Part shown: in pieces, positions 18,343 to 26,582 of the stretch | Numbering within the stretch: position 1 is the stretch's first letter | Layout: every line of letters begins with the position of its first letter | Assembly (NCBI GenBank): GCA_005790565.1 | Contig: SXUJ01000004.1 | Span: 1 to 51,629, forward strand | Direction of reading: 5' to 3' | Origin: Planctomycetia bacterium | GTDB lineage: Bacteria; Planctomycetota; Phycisphaerae; Phycisphaerales; SM1A02 | DNA length: 51,629 nt | Program-made: the position numbers and the translations under genes | Notes under the pieces: generated by a model | Database searches by the model: none | Told to the model about the DNA's origin: nothing | What the model saw: the letters and a program-made list of their open reading frames with translations, nothing else

Positions 18343-18348
18343 GCGCGT

Positions 18349-18963
18349 GTGAAGGAGACGCAAGATGCATCTCGAACGACTTCCGCGATGCTCGTCGCGC
18401 TCGCGGATCCCCAGAACGCTGTCGCTTGGGAAGCGTTTGATGCGCGCTACCGTCCCATTCTGATCGGCTTCGCGCGGAACCTTGGCTACAACGATCATGA
18501 CGCTGCCGAAGCGGCGCAGGAGACCATACTGCGTTTCTTGATCGAATGGCGCGACGGAAGATACGACAAGTCCCGGGGGCGTTTGGGCGCGTGGCTTGTG
18601 GGCATCATGCGATTTCGACTTCTTGATCAGCGCCGACAGCGTGCGACTGCCAACATTGGCCGCGGTGAGAGTGCAATGGTCGACATGAATGATGATGCAT
18701 CCCTGTCACAGGTGTGGGAACGCGAGCGTCGGGAGTCAGTCTTGCGCGAGAGTCTTGAAGAATTGCGCCGGACGAGTCGAAGCGATCCCAAGACCGTCAA
18801 GGCATTCGAGATGCTCGTCTATCACACGCTCGCACCGAAGGTGGTCGCGGATGAACTTGGCATGAGTCTCCATGATGTCTACCTCGCGAAGAGTCGTGTG
18901 GCGGCGCGCCTGCGGGAGATCGTCGCTCGCCTTGAACTCGCCTACAGCGAGGAGCCTGCGTGA
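18349..18963 (+). CDS. ECF-type RNA polymerase sigma factor
   Basis: 204 residues from a GTG. Region 2 is seen at about residues 28-95: AWEAFDARYRPILIGFAR, AAEAAQETILRFL and RGRLGAWLVGIMRFRLLDQR. Region 4 (about 140-195) includes the helix-turn-helix FEMLVYHTLAPKVVADELGM followed by SRVAARLREIVARL. It would direct RNA polymerase to a specific promoter set. The stop overlaps the start of the next gene, a Ser/Thr kinase, in a GTGA arrangement, which implies coupled, roughly equal synthesis. Planctomycetes are known to carry many ECF sigma genes next to such kinases; targets are unknown. Confidence 0.88.
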   Translation: MKETQDASRTTSAMLVALADPQNAVAWEAFDARYRPILIGFARNLGYNDHDAAEAAQETILRFLIEWRDGRYDKSRGRLGAWLVGIMRFRLLDQRRQRATANIGRGESAMVDMNDDASLSQVWERERRESVLRESLEELRRTSRSDPKTVKAFEMLVYHTLAPKVVADELGMSLHDVYLAKSRVAARLREIVARLELAYSEEPA

Positions 18964-21053
18964 GACGGCCGGAGTTGACCGATGTCGGTCCCGGAGATGG
19001 TTGTATCGGAATCGAACGACTCGAGGCGATTGCAGCCGCGGATGATGCAACGCCATCGGAGTCCGGCCACCTCTCGCTCTGCGCGCGTTGTTCCGAACTT
19101 CTTGAGGCGATCAAGGGCGACAACGCGTTTCTCGCGGAAGTGAAGGGTGTCGGACCGATTCGCCGTTCCCTCGTCGCACCCGACGCGATCGACGATGGAC
19201 CTGTCCCGGGTTACAAGTTGATCGGCGAATTGCATCGGGGAGGGCAAGGGGTTGTGTATCGAGCAGAGCAACTCGCGACAAGGCGCAGTTGTGCGGTAAA
19301 GCGGTTACTCGGCGGAGGCCTCGCGTCGGGGCGCGCACGGAGAAGGTTTGAGCGAGAAGTTGAACTCGTTGCGAACATGCGGCATCCTGGCGTTGTCACG
19401 CTCTACGAGAGTGGGCTGGCTCGGGACGGAGAGCCATTCTTTGCGATGGAACTCGTGGTGGGCGAGCGATTCGATTCCTACATTCGGATGAGCGTGCTCA
19501 CCCCGAGGCAGGTCGTGGAACTCTTCCGAAGCGTCGTGGACGCTGTCGCCTATGCCCACCGCCGTGGTGTCATTCATCGGGATCTCAAGCCAGGGAATGT
19601 GCTCGTCGACACCGACGGGCACCCCCGAGTCCTTGACTTCGGGCTGGCGCGCCCAATGGAAAACTCGGCAGTCGGCATGTTGGATGGATTCGGCCTCGCC
19701 GGCGGAGAAACTGTCGCGGGTGAGTTCCTCGGCACTTTTGCGTACGCGGCGCCTGAGCAACTCCGTGGTGATCCTGACGCGATTGATTCGCGTATCGATG
19801 TCTATGCACTCGGGGTGATGTTGTATGAAGCGCTCTGCGGGAGTAAGCCGTTTGCATCAGCGGCGAGTGTTGCGGATCTCTTGTTGCAACGACTCGAAGC
19901 AAAGCCGAGGCGTCCCTCCGAGATTTCTCCAGGGATTGACCGAGATCTCGATGTCATCGCGCTCAAACTTCTTGATCCCGAGCCCGACCGTCGTTACGGA
20001 ACTGCCGATGAACTCCGCGATGAATTGGACCGGTACCTTCAGGGCAAGCCGATTCTCGCCCGCGAAGACAGCTTCGTGTATGTCGCGGTAAAGACGATTC
20101 GGCGGCACTGGGCCGCATCGAGTGTTGCGGGGGGAGTGCTCCTGCTCATCGTTGGCGCTTCCATCGCCCTTTCGATTGCTTACGCGACGACGGACATCGC
20201 GCTTGGCAAAGCGCAGAAGTCATTGAGTTCCCTGAAAAACTCGATGACAAATGTGGATCCTGAACTCGGACGCGGATCAAGCCAACTCGGCGTGAATGAG
20301 TTTCTCGCGCTTGTGACCGAACAAGTGAATCAGGAACTCGGAGATGATCCGGAACTGCTCTCGGGCATTCTCGTCACACTCGGACTGGTGCATCTTGGTT
20401 TCGATGACGCGGTGGGCGCGCAGGATGCGATCGAGCGAGCGCACGCGATGCGATTCGACGCATTCGCGCAAGGAGCCTGCACCAAGGAAGAACTCGCGGA
20501 AGTCGAGTTCGCGCTGGCGCGATTGCGTTTCAACCTCGGCGACTACACCGCGAGCGAGCGCGCCTATCACGCTGCGTTCGTCTTGTACGAAGAGTCAGTG
20601 GGTCCCCACGCACTCGCCACGGTTGAGACGCTGCGGCAACTTGCGAGCGCTTATCGCGCGCAAGGCAAGTTTCAGGAAGCGCGGCAATTCTTGAAGTCCG
20701 CATTCGATCGCAGCGCGTCACTTGAAGTTTCGCGCGAGGCGGCCATTTCGAAGGCTGCAATTCTCAATGGCATGGCCGCCCTCGGGCGCGCCGAGGGCGA
20801 CTTTGCGTCAACGCTTGGACTCTATCAAGAGGCGCTTGACGCGCTCGCGCCGTATGTGGAGCCCGATGATTTTCGGGTTGGGCGCACGCTCTACAGCATC
20901 GCGCTCATGCAGGACGCGATCGGAGAGCAGGCGTCTGCGACGGAAAACGCGCGAGAGGCGCACCGCATTCTGTTGCTTCGAAAGGGGCCAGAAGCGAAGA
21001 CCACCAAAGAAGCTGCCGCGTTGCTTGCGCGGCTATCTTCGGGGACTCTGTAA
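18960..21053 (+). CDS. Transmembrane Ser/Thr protein kinase with anti-sigma-like zinc motif and TPRs
   Basis: 697 residues from a GTG that overlaps the sigma gene. Order: residues 1-70, a short region with H37-x3-C41-x2-C44 (GHLSLCARC), the pattern of zinc-binding anti-sigma domains; kinase domain 84-360 with a glycine loop GELHRGGQGVV, Lys114 in AVKRL, HRDLKPGN at 206-213 (Asp208), DFG at 226-228 and APE at 264-266; one membrane helix at about 384-408; then a TPR-like helical region to the end (about 420-690) with repeated 'ALGxAxRxxAxYxxAL' spacing. The topology puts kinase and zinc motif in the cytoplasm and TPRs outside. It probably senses an exported signal and controls the adjacent sigma factor; that link is inferred. 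Confidence 0.88.
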   Translation: MRRPELTDVGPGDGCIGIERLEAIAAADDATPSESGHLSLCARCSELLEAIKGDNAFLAEVKGVGPIRRSLVAPDAIDDGPVPGYKLIGELHRGGQGVVYRAEQLATRRSCAVKRLLGGGLASGRARRRFEREVELVANMRHPGVVTLYESGLARDGEPFFAMELVVGERFDSYIRMSVLTPRQVVELFRSVVDAVAYAHRRGVIHRDLKPGNVLVDTDGHPRVLDFGLARPMENSAVGMLDGFGLAGGETVAGEFLGTFAYAAPEQLRGDPDAIDSRIDVYALGVMLYEALCGSKPFASAASVADLLLQRLEAKPRRPSEISPGIDRDLDVIALKLLDPEPDRRYGTADELRDELDRYLQGKPILAREDSFVYVAVKTIRRHWAASSVAGGVLLLIVGASIALSIAYATTDIALGKAQKSLSSLKNSMTNVDPELGRGSSQLGVNEFLALVTEQVNQELGDDPELLSGILVTLGLVHLGFDDAVGAQDAIERAHAMRFDAFAQGACTKEELAEVEFALARLRFNLGDYTASERAYHAAFVLYEESVGPHALATVETLRQLASAYRAQGKFQEARQFLKSAFDRSASLEVSREAAISKAAILNGMAALGRAEGDFASTLGLYQEALDALAPYVEPDDFRVGRTLYSIALMQDAIGEQASATENAREAHRILLLRKGPEAKTTKEAAALLARLSSGTL

Positions 21054-21069
21054 AGTGAGCGGTCGTCGA

Positions 21070-21792
21070 TCAGGCTCGCCTTGACCGGCGCGCAAGTCCG
21101 GCGAGCGCCAGCAACGCGAGCGCGCCTGGCGCGGGCACACCTTCGATACCGACAGTTCGGATGGAGTACTCGCCGCCAACGTTCGCGGGATCGACCGCCC
21201 AACCCGTAAGTGCGTCGAAGTTTCCGAATCCGATGACGCCGGTTGGCATGTTCGGCCAGATGAGTCCACTGGTGCTTAGTGGATTGACTCCGCGCATCGA
21301 GATGGCGATGTAGTAGAGGCCGGGATCGGTGAGGACGAACCCTGATCCGTCGTTGGACTGCGATTGCACCATAGCGCCGTTCATGCTGGAGGAAAAGTCG
21401 GCATTGCCGAGGACTCCGAAGGCGTGCGGGTTAGTGACCGATCCACTTCCCTTGAAGACAAAGAGTTGGCTGTCAAACGCCGCTGAGCCTCCGCTCTCGC
21501 CCCCAGCGGTCGAAATCCTGAAGATTGTCGGTGCGGTGATCTGGATGAGGAACATGTCGGAGTAGTCCGGCGCTGCGTTCCCGAAGCCGGTTGTGCTCAG
21601 GCGCCCCTTGATCTCCATCACGGTGCCCGTCTGGGTGACCGCCTGCGCCATGCTCGCTGAATTGCCCGCGTCGACCCAGAGGTCATTGTCCCAGGTTGGA
21701 CCGGCGTAACTCGCGCGAGCGAGAGTGAGGGCGAAAACGAACGCGGAACCAACAGAAAGACCGCGCGAAAGCGTTGAACTCTTGGCAATCAT
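21070..21792 (-). CDS. Exported PEP-CTERM-like protein
   Basis: 240 residues from the ATG at 21792, chosen because a GGAG motif lies 8 bases upstream and a signal peptide follows (LSVGSAFVFALTLARASYAG). The mature part is beta-rich and Gly/Ser-rich, with no enzyme motif. The C terminus, VPAPGALALLALAGLARRSRRA without the last residues, is a PEP-CTERM-like sorting tail: a Pro-containing motif, a hydrophobic helix and a basic end, as used by exosortase systems in planctomycetes. Likely a surface or matrix protein. It converges on the kinase gene. Confidence 0.8.
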   Translation of the reverse strand: MIAKSSTLSRGLSVGSAFVFALTLARASYAGPTWDNDLWVDAGNSASMAQAVTQTGTVMEIKGRLSTTGFGNAAPDYSDMFLIQITAPTIFRISTAGGESGGSAAFDSQLFVFKGSGSVTNPHAFGVLGNADFSSSMNGAMVQSQSNDGSGFVLTDPGLYYIAISMRGVNPLSTSGLIWPNMPTGVIGFGNFDALTGWAVDPANVGGEYSIRTVGIEGVPAPGALALLALAGLARRSRRA

Positions 21793-21832
21793 CTTGTGCT
21801 CTCCAAAAAAGGGGGGGGTCGGAATCATGCCT

Positions 21833-21861
21833 AGTATGCATCCCGGACGACGGGGATCCAA
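21833..21861 (-). promoter_or_regulatory. Sigma70-like promoter of PEP-CTERM gene
   Basis: On the minus strand TTGGAT (21856-21861), 17 bases, then CATACT (21833-21838). Transcription would start near 21826, leaving a leader of about 34 bases that contains a C8-T6 tract and the GGAG ribosome site (21801-21804). This is the clearest two-box promoter with a normal leader in the window. Confidence 0.5.
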
Positions 21862-21977
21862 GCGCGATTCGAAAAAGTTCCTCTAGAACACTTCCGATTT
21901 TGGCGGAGTGATCTATCATCTGCGTTCGACTTTCGTCCGAAGTTTCGCTTCCTGGCCTCTGTTTCCCGCACCTACAC

Positions 21978-22012
21978 CCCGGAATAGTCCGGGAAGAACC
22001 GCGATCATCGCG
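21978..22012 (+). promoter_or_regulatory. Paired inverted repeats in speA leader
   Basis: CCCGGA/TCCGGG (21978-21983, 21988-21993, 4-base loop) is followed by CGCGAT-C-ATCGCG (22000-22012). They lie 15-50 bases before the speA start and could form leader hairpins or an operator. Confidence 0.35.
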
Positions 22013-22026
22013 AAGGCTCCCCTCGA

Positions 22027-24090
22027 ATGGTGAATCCGTCTGCCGCCCCACTCCGGGCGCCGAGTGCTCCGACCGTTTCCTCCGCGTCGAGCGTGGCCTC
22101 CACCACGAATGGGACTGCTTCTCCGCGGTCGAGCCAATTGCGAGCGTCGATGGAGCGTGGATGGACGATCGATGATTCGGCGGATCTCTACAACTTGCGA
22201 GGCTGGGCGAAGGGATTCTTCGATGTGAACGCGCAAGGGCATGTCGTCGTGCGTCCCACGCGCGAGACGGGGCGTGAGATCGATCTGTTTGAGGTGGTGC
22301 AAGGATTGCGTGAGCGCGGATTGCGCACCCCCGCACTCTTGCACTTCAGCGACTTGCTCCGCACGCGCATGACCGACATGCACGACGCATTCGCGACAGC
22401 GATTCGCGACAATGGATACAAGGGTTCCTACAACGCGGTCTATCCAATCAAGGTGAATCAGCAGCGGCGTGTCGTGCATGATGTGCGCGAGTTCGGCATG
22501 CCGCTCGGATTCGGCATTGAGGTTGGCTCGAAACCAGAGCTCCTCGCGGTGATGGGATTGACGAGTGACTCTCCGGATCGATTGATCATCTGCAATGGCT
22601 TCAAGGAGGAGCGATACATCGAATTCACGATGCTCGCTGCGAAACTTGGTCGACGCATTATTCCAGTGATCGAGAACATCACGGAGCTTCGATTGATCGT
22701 GAAGTACGCCGAAATGCTCGAGATTCGGCCGCGCATTGGAGTGCGAGTCAATCTCTCCACGCAGGGCGCGGGCCGGTGGCGGCACAGCTCCGGCATCAAG
22801 GCAAAGTTTGGACTGAGCGTGAACGAAGTCCTTGAAGCGGTGGAATACCTTGGAACGAAGGGCATGAAGGATTGCCTTCAATTGCTCCATTGCCACATGG
22901 GCTCGCAGATCCATGACATTCGACAGGTCAATTCCGGCGTGAATGAACTCGCTCGCATCTACACCGAACTCGCGAAGATGGGGTGCAGCATGCAGTACCT
23001 CGATGTTGGTGGCGGATTAGGCATCGACTACGACGGGAGCCAGACCAACTTTGAGTTCTCAACGAATTACACGCTTGCGGAGTATGCGTCAAATGTCGTG
23101 TACAAGGTGATGAGCGTGTGTGACGAAGAGGGGGTTTCGCATCCGACGATCATTACGGAGAGTGGTCGCGCGATGGTCGCGCAGCAAAGCGTGCTCGTCT
23201 TCGATGTTCTTGGCGCCAACAGTGTCGATCGATTCAAGGCACCGACCTCGCTCGAGGGCGTACCCCTCGCCGACGGTGAGATTCCGCGACCGATCGTCGA
23301 TCTCTTTGAAGCGTTTAGCGCGGTGAGTGAGCGACGGTTACTTGAGTGCTATCACGATGCCCTCCAAGCCCGCGATGAGGCGATGAATCTCTTCAGCGTG
23401 GGATATCTCTCGCTCGAACATCGCGCGATCGTTGAGCGATTGTTCTGGGCGACTTGCGCGAAGATCCGCGACAAGGCGCGGGAAATGCCCGCCGTTCCCG
23501 AGGAACTTGGCGACATCGAGGACGCGACGAGCGACACCTACTTCTGCAATCTGTCGATCTTCCAGTCCCTGCCAGATATTTGGGCGATCAATCAGCTGTT
23601 CCCGATCATGCCGATCCATCGCTTGACCGAGCGTCCCACGCGCAAGGCCACCATCGCGGACATCACTTGCGATTCGGACGGCAAGATCGATCGGTTTGTC
23701 GACAACCACGATGTTCGAAAGTCCGTCGAAGTCCATTCGATTGAAAATGGCGATCAGTACTACCTCGGCGCGTTCCTGGTGGGCGCGTATCAAGAGACCC
23801 TTGGCGACCTGCACAACCTCTTCGGTGATACGCATGTGGCGCACATTCGACTCGACGAAAACGGGAACTGGTGGATTGACGAAACCGTCGAAGGCGATAG
23901 CGTTCGCGAAGTGCTCTCGTATGTGCAGTACGACGTGAATCGCCTTTCGCAGGCGATTCGACACGAATGCGAGCGCGCCGTTCGCGACCGCCACATGTCC
24001 GTCGCGGAATCCAATGCGCTCGTCCGCGCCTATGAATCGGGGCTCGCGGGATACACCTACCTCGAGACGGAAAACGGCGCGGCGATGTAG
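22027..24090 (+). CDS. speA: Biosynthetic arginine decarboxylase
   Basis: Decarboxylates arginine to agmatine, the first step of the arginine route to putrescine and spermidine; a PLP enzyme of the alanine-racemase fold. 687 residues with a Ser/Ala-rich 40-residue leader that is probably disordered, then WTIDDSADLYNLRGWAKGFF, the typical SpeA opening. YNAVYPIKVNQQ contains the PLP-binding Lys; HCHMGSQIHDIRQV, YLDVGGGLGIDYDG and ITESGRAMVAQQ are core motifs. DITCDSDGKIDRFVD belongs to the C-terminal domain. The ATG at residue 42 is an alternative start. No agmatine-using gene is adjacent. Confidence 0.95.
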   Translation: MVNPSAAPLRAPSAPTVSSASSVASTTNGTASPRSSQLRASMERGWTIDDSADLYNLRGWAKGFFDVNAQGHVVVRPTRETGREIDLFEVVQGLRERGLRTPALLHFSDLLRTRMTDMHDAFATAIRDNGYKGSYNAVYPIKVNQQRRVVHDVREFGMPLGFGIEVGSKPELLAVMGLTSDSPDRLIICNGFKEERYIEFTMLAAKLGRRIIPVIENITELRLIVKYAEMLEIRPRIGVRVNLSTQGAGRWRHSSGIKAKFGLSVNEVLEAVEYLGTKGMKDCLQLLHCHMGSQIHDIRQVNSGVNELARIYTELAKMGCSMQYLDVGGGLGIDYDGSQTNFEFSTNYTLAEYASNVVYKVMSVCDEEGVSHPTIITESGRAMVAQQSVLVFDVLGANSVDRFKAPTSLEGVPLADGEIPRPIVDLFEAFSAVSERRLLECYHDALQARDEAMNLFSVGYLSLEHRAIVERLFWATCAKIRDKAREMPAVPEELGDIEDATSDTYFCNLSIFQSLPDIWAINQLFPIMPIHRLTERPTRKATIADITCDSDGKIDRFVDNHDVRKSVEVHSIENGDQYYLGAFLVGAYQETLGDLHNLFGDTHVAHIRLDENGNWWIDETVEGDSVREVLSYVQYDVNRLSQAIRHECERAVRDRHMSVAESNALVRAYESGLAGYTYLETENGAAM

Positions 24091-24327
24091 AGCCACGCGG
24101 CATCGTCTCGATGCGAGTTTTCGGCGGTGCTCCTACTTTCTGCGCACCCTTGGTTTCAGGGGAAGTGGCGCCGCGAACCTCCGTCTTGGAGCGATTATCT
24201 GAAGATAGGCTTGCGCGCTCGCGGGACGGCGGCCAAGACCCTTCCTCGGGCTTCGTCGGCACGATCGGTGACTCTTGTACGACTTGCACCGACCGTTGTG
24301 CGTTGTTCTCTTTACGCTCCATCATCG

Positions 24328-25126
24328 ATGGCTGATACACAGGTCGTCCCATGGGGAAACTCCGCGGGCGGAAGTTTGGGAGTGGTTCCAGAACTCACGG
24401 ACATCGCTGAACTCCCCGCCGGAAACGCGTTTGTCATCGCGAAGCGGGGCGACGGTACGGTCTTTGGCCCTAGAGACAACTCGCTTGGCCAGTGCAACAT
24501 TCCTGTCGGCCTCACCAGCGTCGCCACAATCGCTGCGGGATACAGCCATTCCATCGCACTTCGCACAGACTCCAGCGTGGTCTGCGCGGGATCGAACAGT
24601 GATGGCGAATCCATCGTGCCGTCCATCCAAGGAGTGGTTGGCATCGCCGCGGGTGAGAACGTTAGCCTCGCGCTTCTCAGTAGCGCGACTCTCGCGGCTT
24701 GGGGCTACAACGGAAATGGGGAGTGCAACATCCCGATTGGACACACTGGTGTCAGTGCCATTGCTGCTGGAGGTCATCACGGGATCTCGCTGCGCGGCAA
24801 GGGAACTGTGCGGTGCTGGGGGCACAATCTCGAAGGTCAGTGTGCCGTGCCGACTGGTTTGCGCGGAGTGGTTGGCATTGCTCAGGAGTGCTCCATACGG
24901 CGGCGCTCAAGGGTGACGGAACCGTCGTCTGTTGGGGATGGAATGGCGATGGGTATCGCCATGTTCCGGCAGGAGCCTCTGGAGTTGGAGCAGTGACTGC
25001 AACGGCGATGGTATGGAAGACTCATGTGAGATTCTGCTTGATCCACTCAGTGACTGCGACGCGTATGGCATCCTCAACCGCGTCGACATCGCACTGCTCC
25101 TGAACAAATGGGGACCTCTGCCCTAA
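24328..25126 (+). pseudogene. RCC1-repeat secreted protein gene, frameshifted
   Basis: RCC1-like repeats are readable across three frames. Frame 1 (24328 to about 24880): VAIIAAGYSHS-type blades such as ATIAAGYSHSIALRTDSSVV and AIAAGGHHGISLRGKGTVRC. Near 24885 the repeats continue in another frame (GVLHTAALKGDGTVVCWGWN), and near 24990 in a third, which ends SDCNGDGMEDSCEI and DIALLLNKWGPLP before a stop at 25126. That tail is the dockerin-like module of this lineage. No signal peptide can be found before 24328. Two frameshifts plus a missing N terminus indicate a decayed gene, though assembly errors would look the same. Confidence 0.65.
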
Positions 25127-25166
25127 CGCTCCGCGCGTCGTTGCGCACCGAGTGCATTCTTGCCCG

Positions 25167-25172
25167 TACCCT
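25167..25172 (+). promoter_or_regulatory. Putative -10 element (TACCCT) of methyltransferase gene
   Basis: TACCCT ends 7 bases before the ATG at 25180, supporting that start over the upstream ATG at 25108. Confidence 0.38.
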
Positions 25173-25179
25173 TCGCGAG

Positions 25180-26400
25180 ATGGATTCGTGGCGTGATGTT
25201 TCAATCTGGCAATCGCTCTGCGATGAGAATGTCGCTGGCGCACCGCTTCTGCGTGTACTTGAGGCGGAATCGGAGTTCACGCCGGCCCTCATCGCAAGGC
25301 TGCGCCGACAGTTTGATTCATCGCGCATCTCCGCGGCCATTGAGTTGATCCAAGCGCGTCGGCGCGCGGTAGGAAAGCTGGATTTTGCAGCGCGGTGCAA
25401 CGCGGACTGCGGGGGAGTGGAGATGGCGAGTTCCTCTCGATGTGCGCTCTGGAAGGCCGAGCGCTTTCGGGACGCGCGATTGCGTCACTTGCCGATTCTC
25501 GATCTCTGCAGTGGCATGGGCTCGGACTTGAAGTCTCTCGTCGACCTCTGTGGCGAAGCGCGCGTCCTCGGTGTCGAGCATGACCCGCTTCGAGCGTGGA
25601 TGGCGCGCGGGAATGCGCGCACCCGGGTACGCGAGGCGGATGTGGCGAGTCAGGAGATTCAATCGATGCTGAGCGACTCGCTCGTGCACTGCGATCCTCC
25701 ACGCCGAGACCAGTCCGGTCGAGTGTGGAAGCGCGGCGCGCAGACCAGTGATGAGTTTGAACTTGCGTCCTTACTTGGATGGATGCGTCGGAGCAGCGGG
25801 GGTGCGCTCAAGCTTGGTCCTGGTATCGCGCGTGAATTGGTTCGTGCGGATGATGTCGAGTGCGAATTCGTCGAGGTGCACGGCACGATGGAGCAGTGCG
25901 TCGTGTGGACGGGCGCGCTCGCGACGCACGCGGGCGTGATGCGCGCGACTCGGTTAGGAAGGGAGTCGCATAGTCGTGTTGGCAGTCCGCGAGCTGTTCC
26001 GCAAGCGGAGGCACTCGGCGCATTCGTCTTCGAGCCTTGCGCCGCAATCGAGCGCGCTGGACTTCTGGGTGATCTCGCCGAGGAACTCCGCGCAGGTGAA
26101 ATCGCGCACGGTCTCGGATTACTCACCGCAGCACAGGCGTGTGATTCGCCATGGGCGGAGTGTTTCGAGATGGTGGGAGCAATCGCGCGATCACCGCAAG
26201 AAGCAGTCGCCAAGCGAAGCGCCGAGAGTGCACAGGAGGAGTTTCGCAGCGTGCGTGTGCGAGGGAAAGCACTCGACGCTTTCGGCGGAGTCGATCGCGT
26301 CACGAAATCTCTCGCATGCGAATCCGACGGCACACTCGTCCTTCATGCATGGCGAAGCGGCGCCAAGAGCGCGTGCGTCGTCACGCGCATCGTTGGATGA
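25180..26400 (+). CDS. SAM-dependent methyltransferase with THUMP-like C-terminal domain
   Basis: About 406 residues. The N-terminal helical part (SIWQSLCDENVAG and IAAIELIQARRRAVGKLDF region) precedes a class I SAM-binding fold: ILDLCSGMGSDLKSL is motif I, VLGVEHDPLRAWMARGNA is the acidic motif II region, and HCDPPRR resembles the DPARR motif of the THUMP-like methyltransferase group. The C-terminal third matches the THUMP-like domain in layout. Relatives are annotated as class I methyltransferases of unknown substrate, possibly RNA. The ATG at 25108 would overlap the decayed RCC1 gene; the ATG at 25180 better fits the domain boundary. Confidence 0.75.
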   Translation: MDSWRDVSIWQSLCDENVAGAPLLRVLEAESEFTPALIARLRRQFDSSRISAAIELIQARRRAVGKLDFAARCNADCGGVEMASSSRCALWKAERFRDARLRHLPILDLCSGMGSDLKSLVDLCGEARVLGVEHDPLRAWMARGNARTRVREADVASQEIQSMLSDSLVHCDPPRRDQSGRVWKRGAQTSDEFELASLLGWMRRSSGGALKLGPGIARELVRADDVECEFVEVHGTMEQCVVWTGALATHAGVMRATRLGRESHSRVGSPRAVPQAEALGAFVFEPCAAIERAGLLGDLAEELRAGEIAHGLGLLTAAQACDSPWAECFEMVGAIARSPQEAVAKRSAESAQEEFRSVRVRGKALDAFGGVDRVTKSLACESDGTLVLHAWRSGAKSACVVTRIVG

Positions 26401-26582
26401 GACGCAAGCGCGCGACTCGAATGGCCGAGGGCTCCGTGGTGAGTGACGCGACACTCGTGGGCAGCGGAGCCGAGGTCGTCACACAGGAGGCATCGGTCGA
26501 TGGGCCGCGACACATCCGAACCCATAAGTTCGCCGCTCTGAGATTCGTGCGAACGACAACCGCTGCGTCGAATCACAACCGC

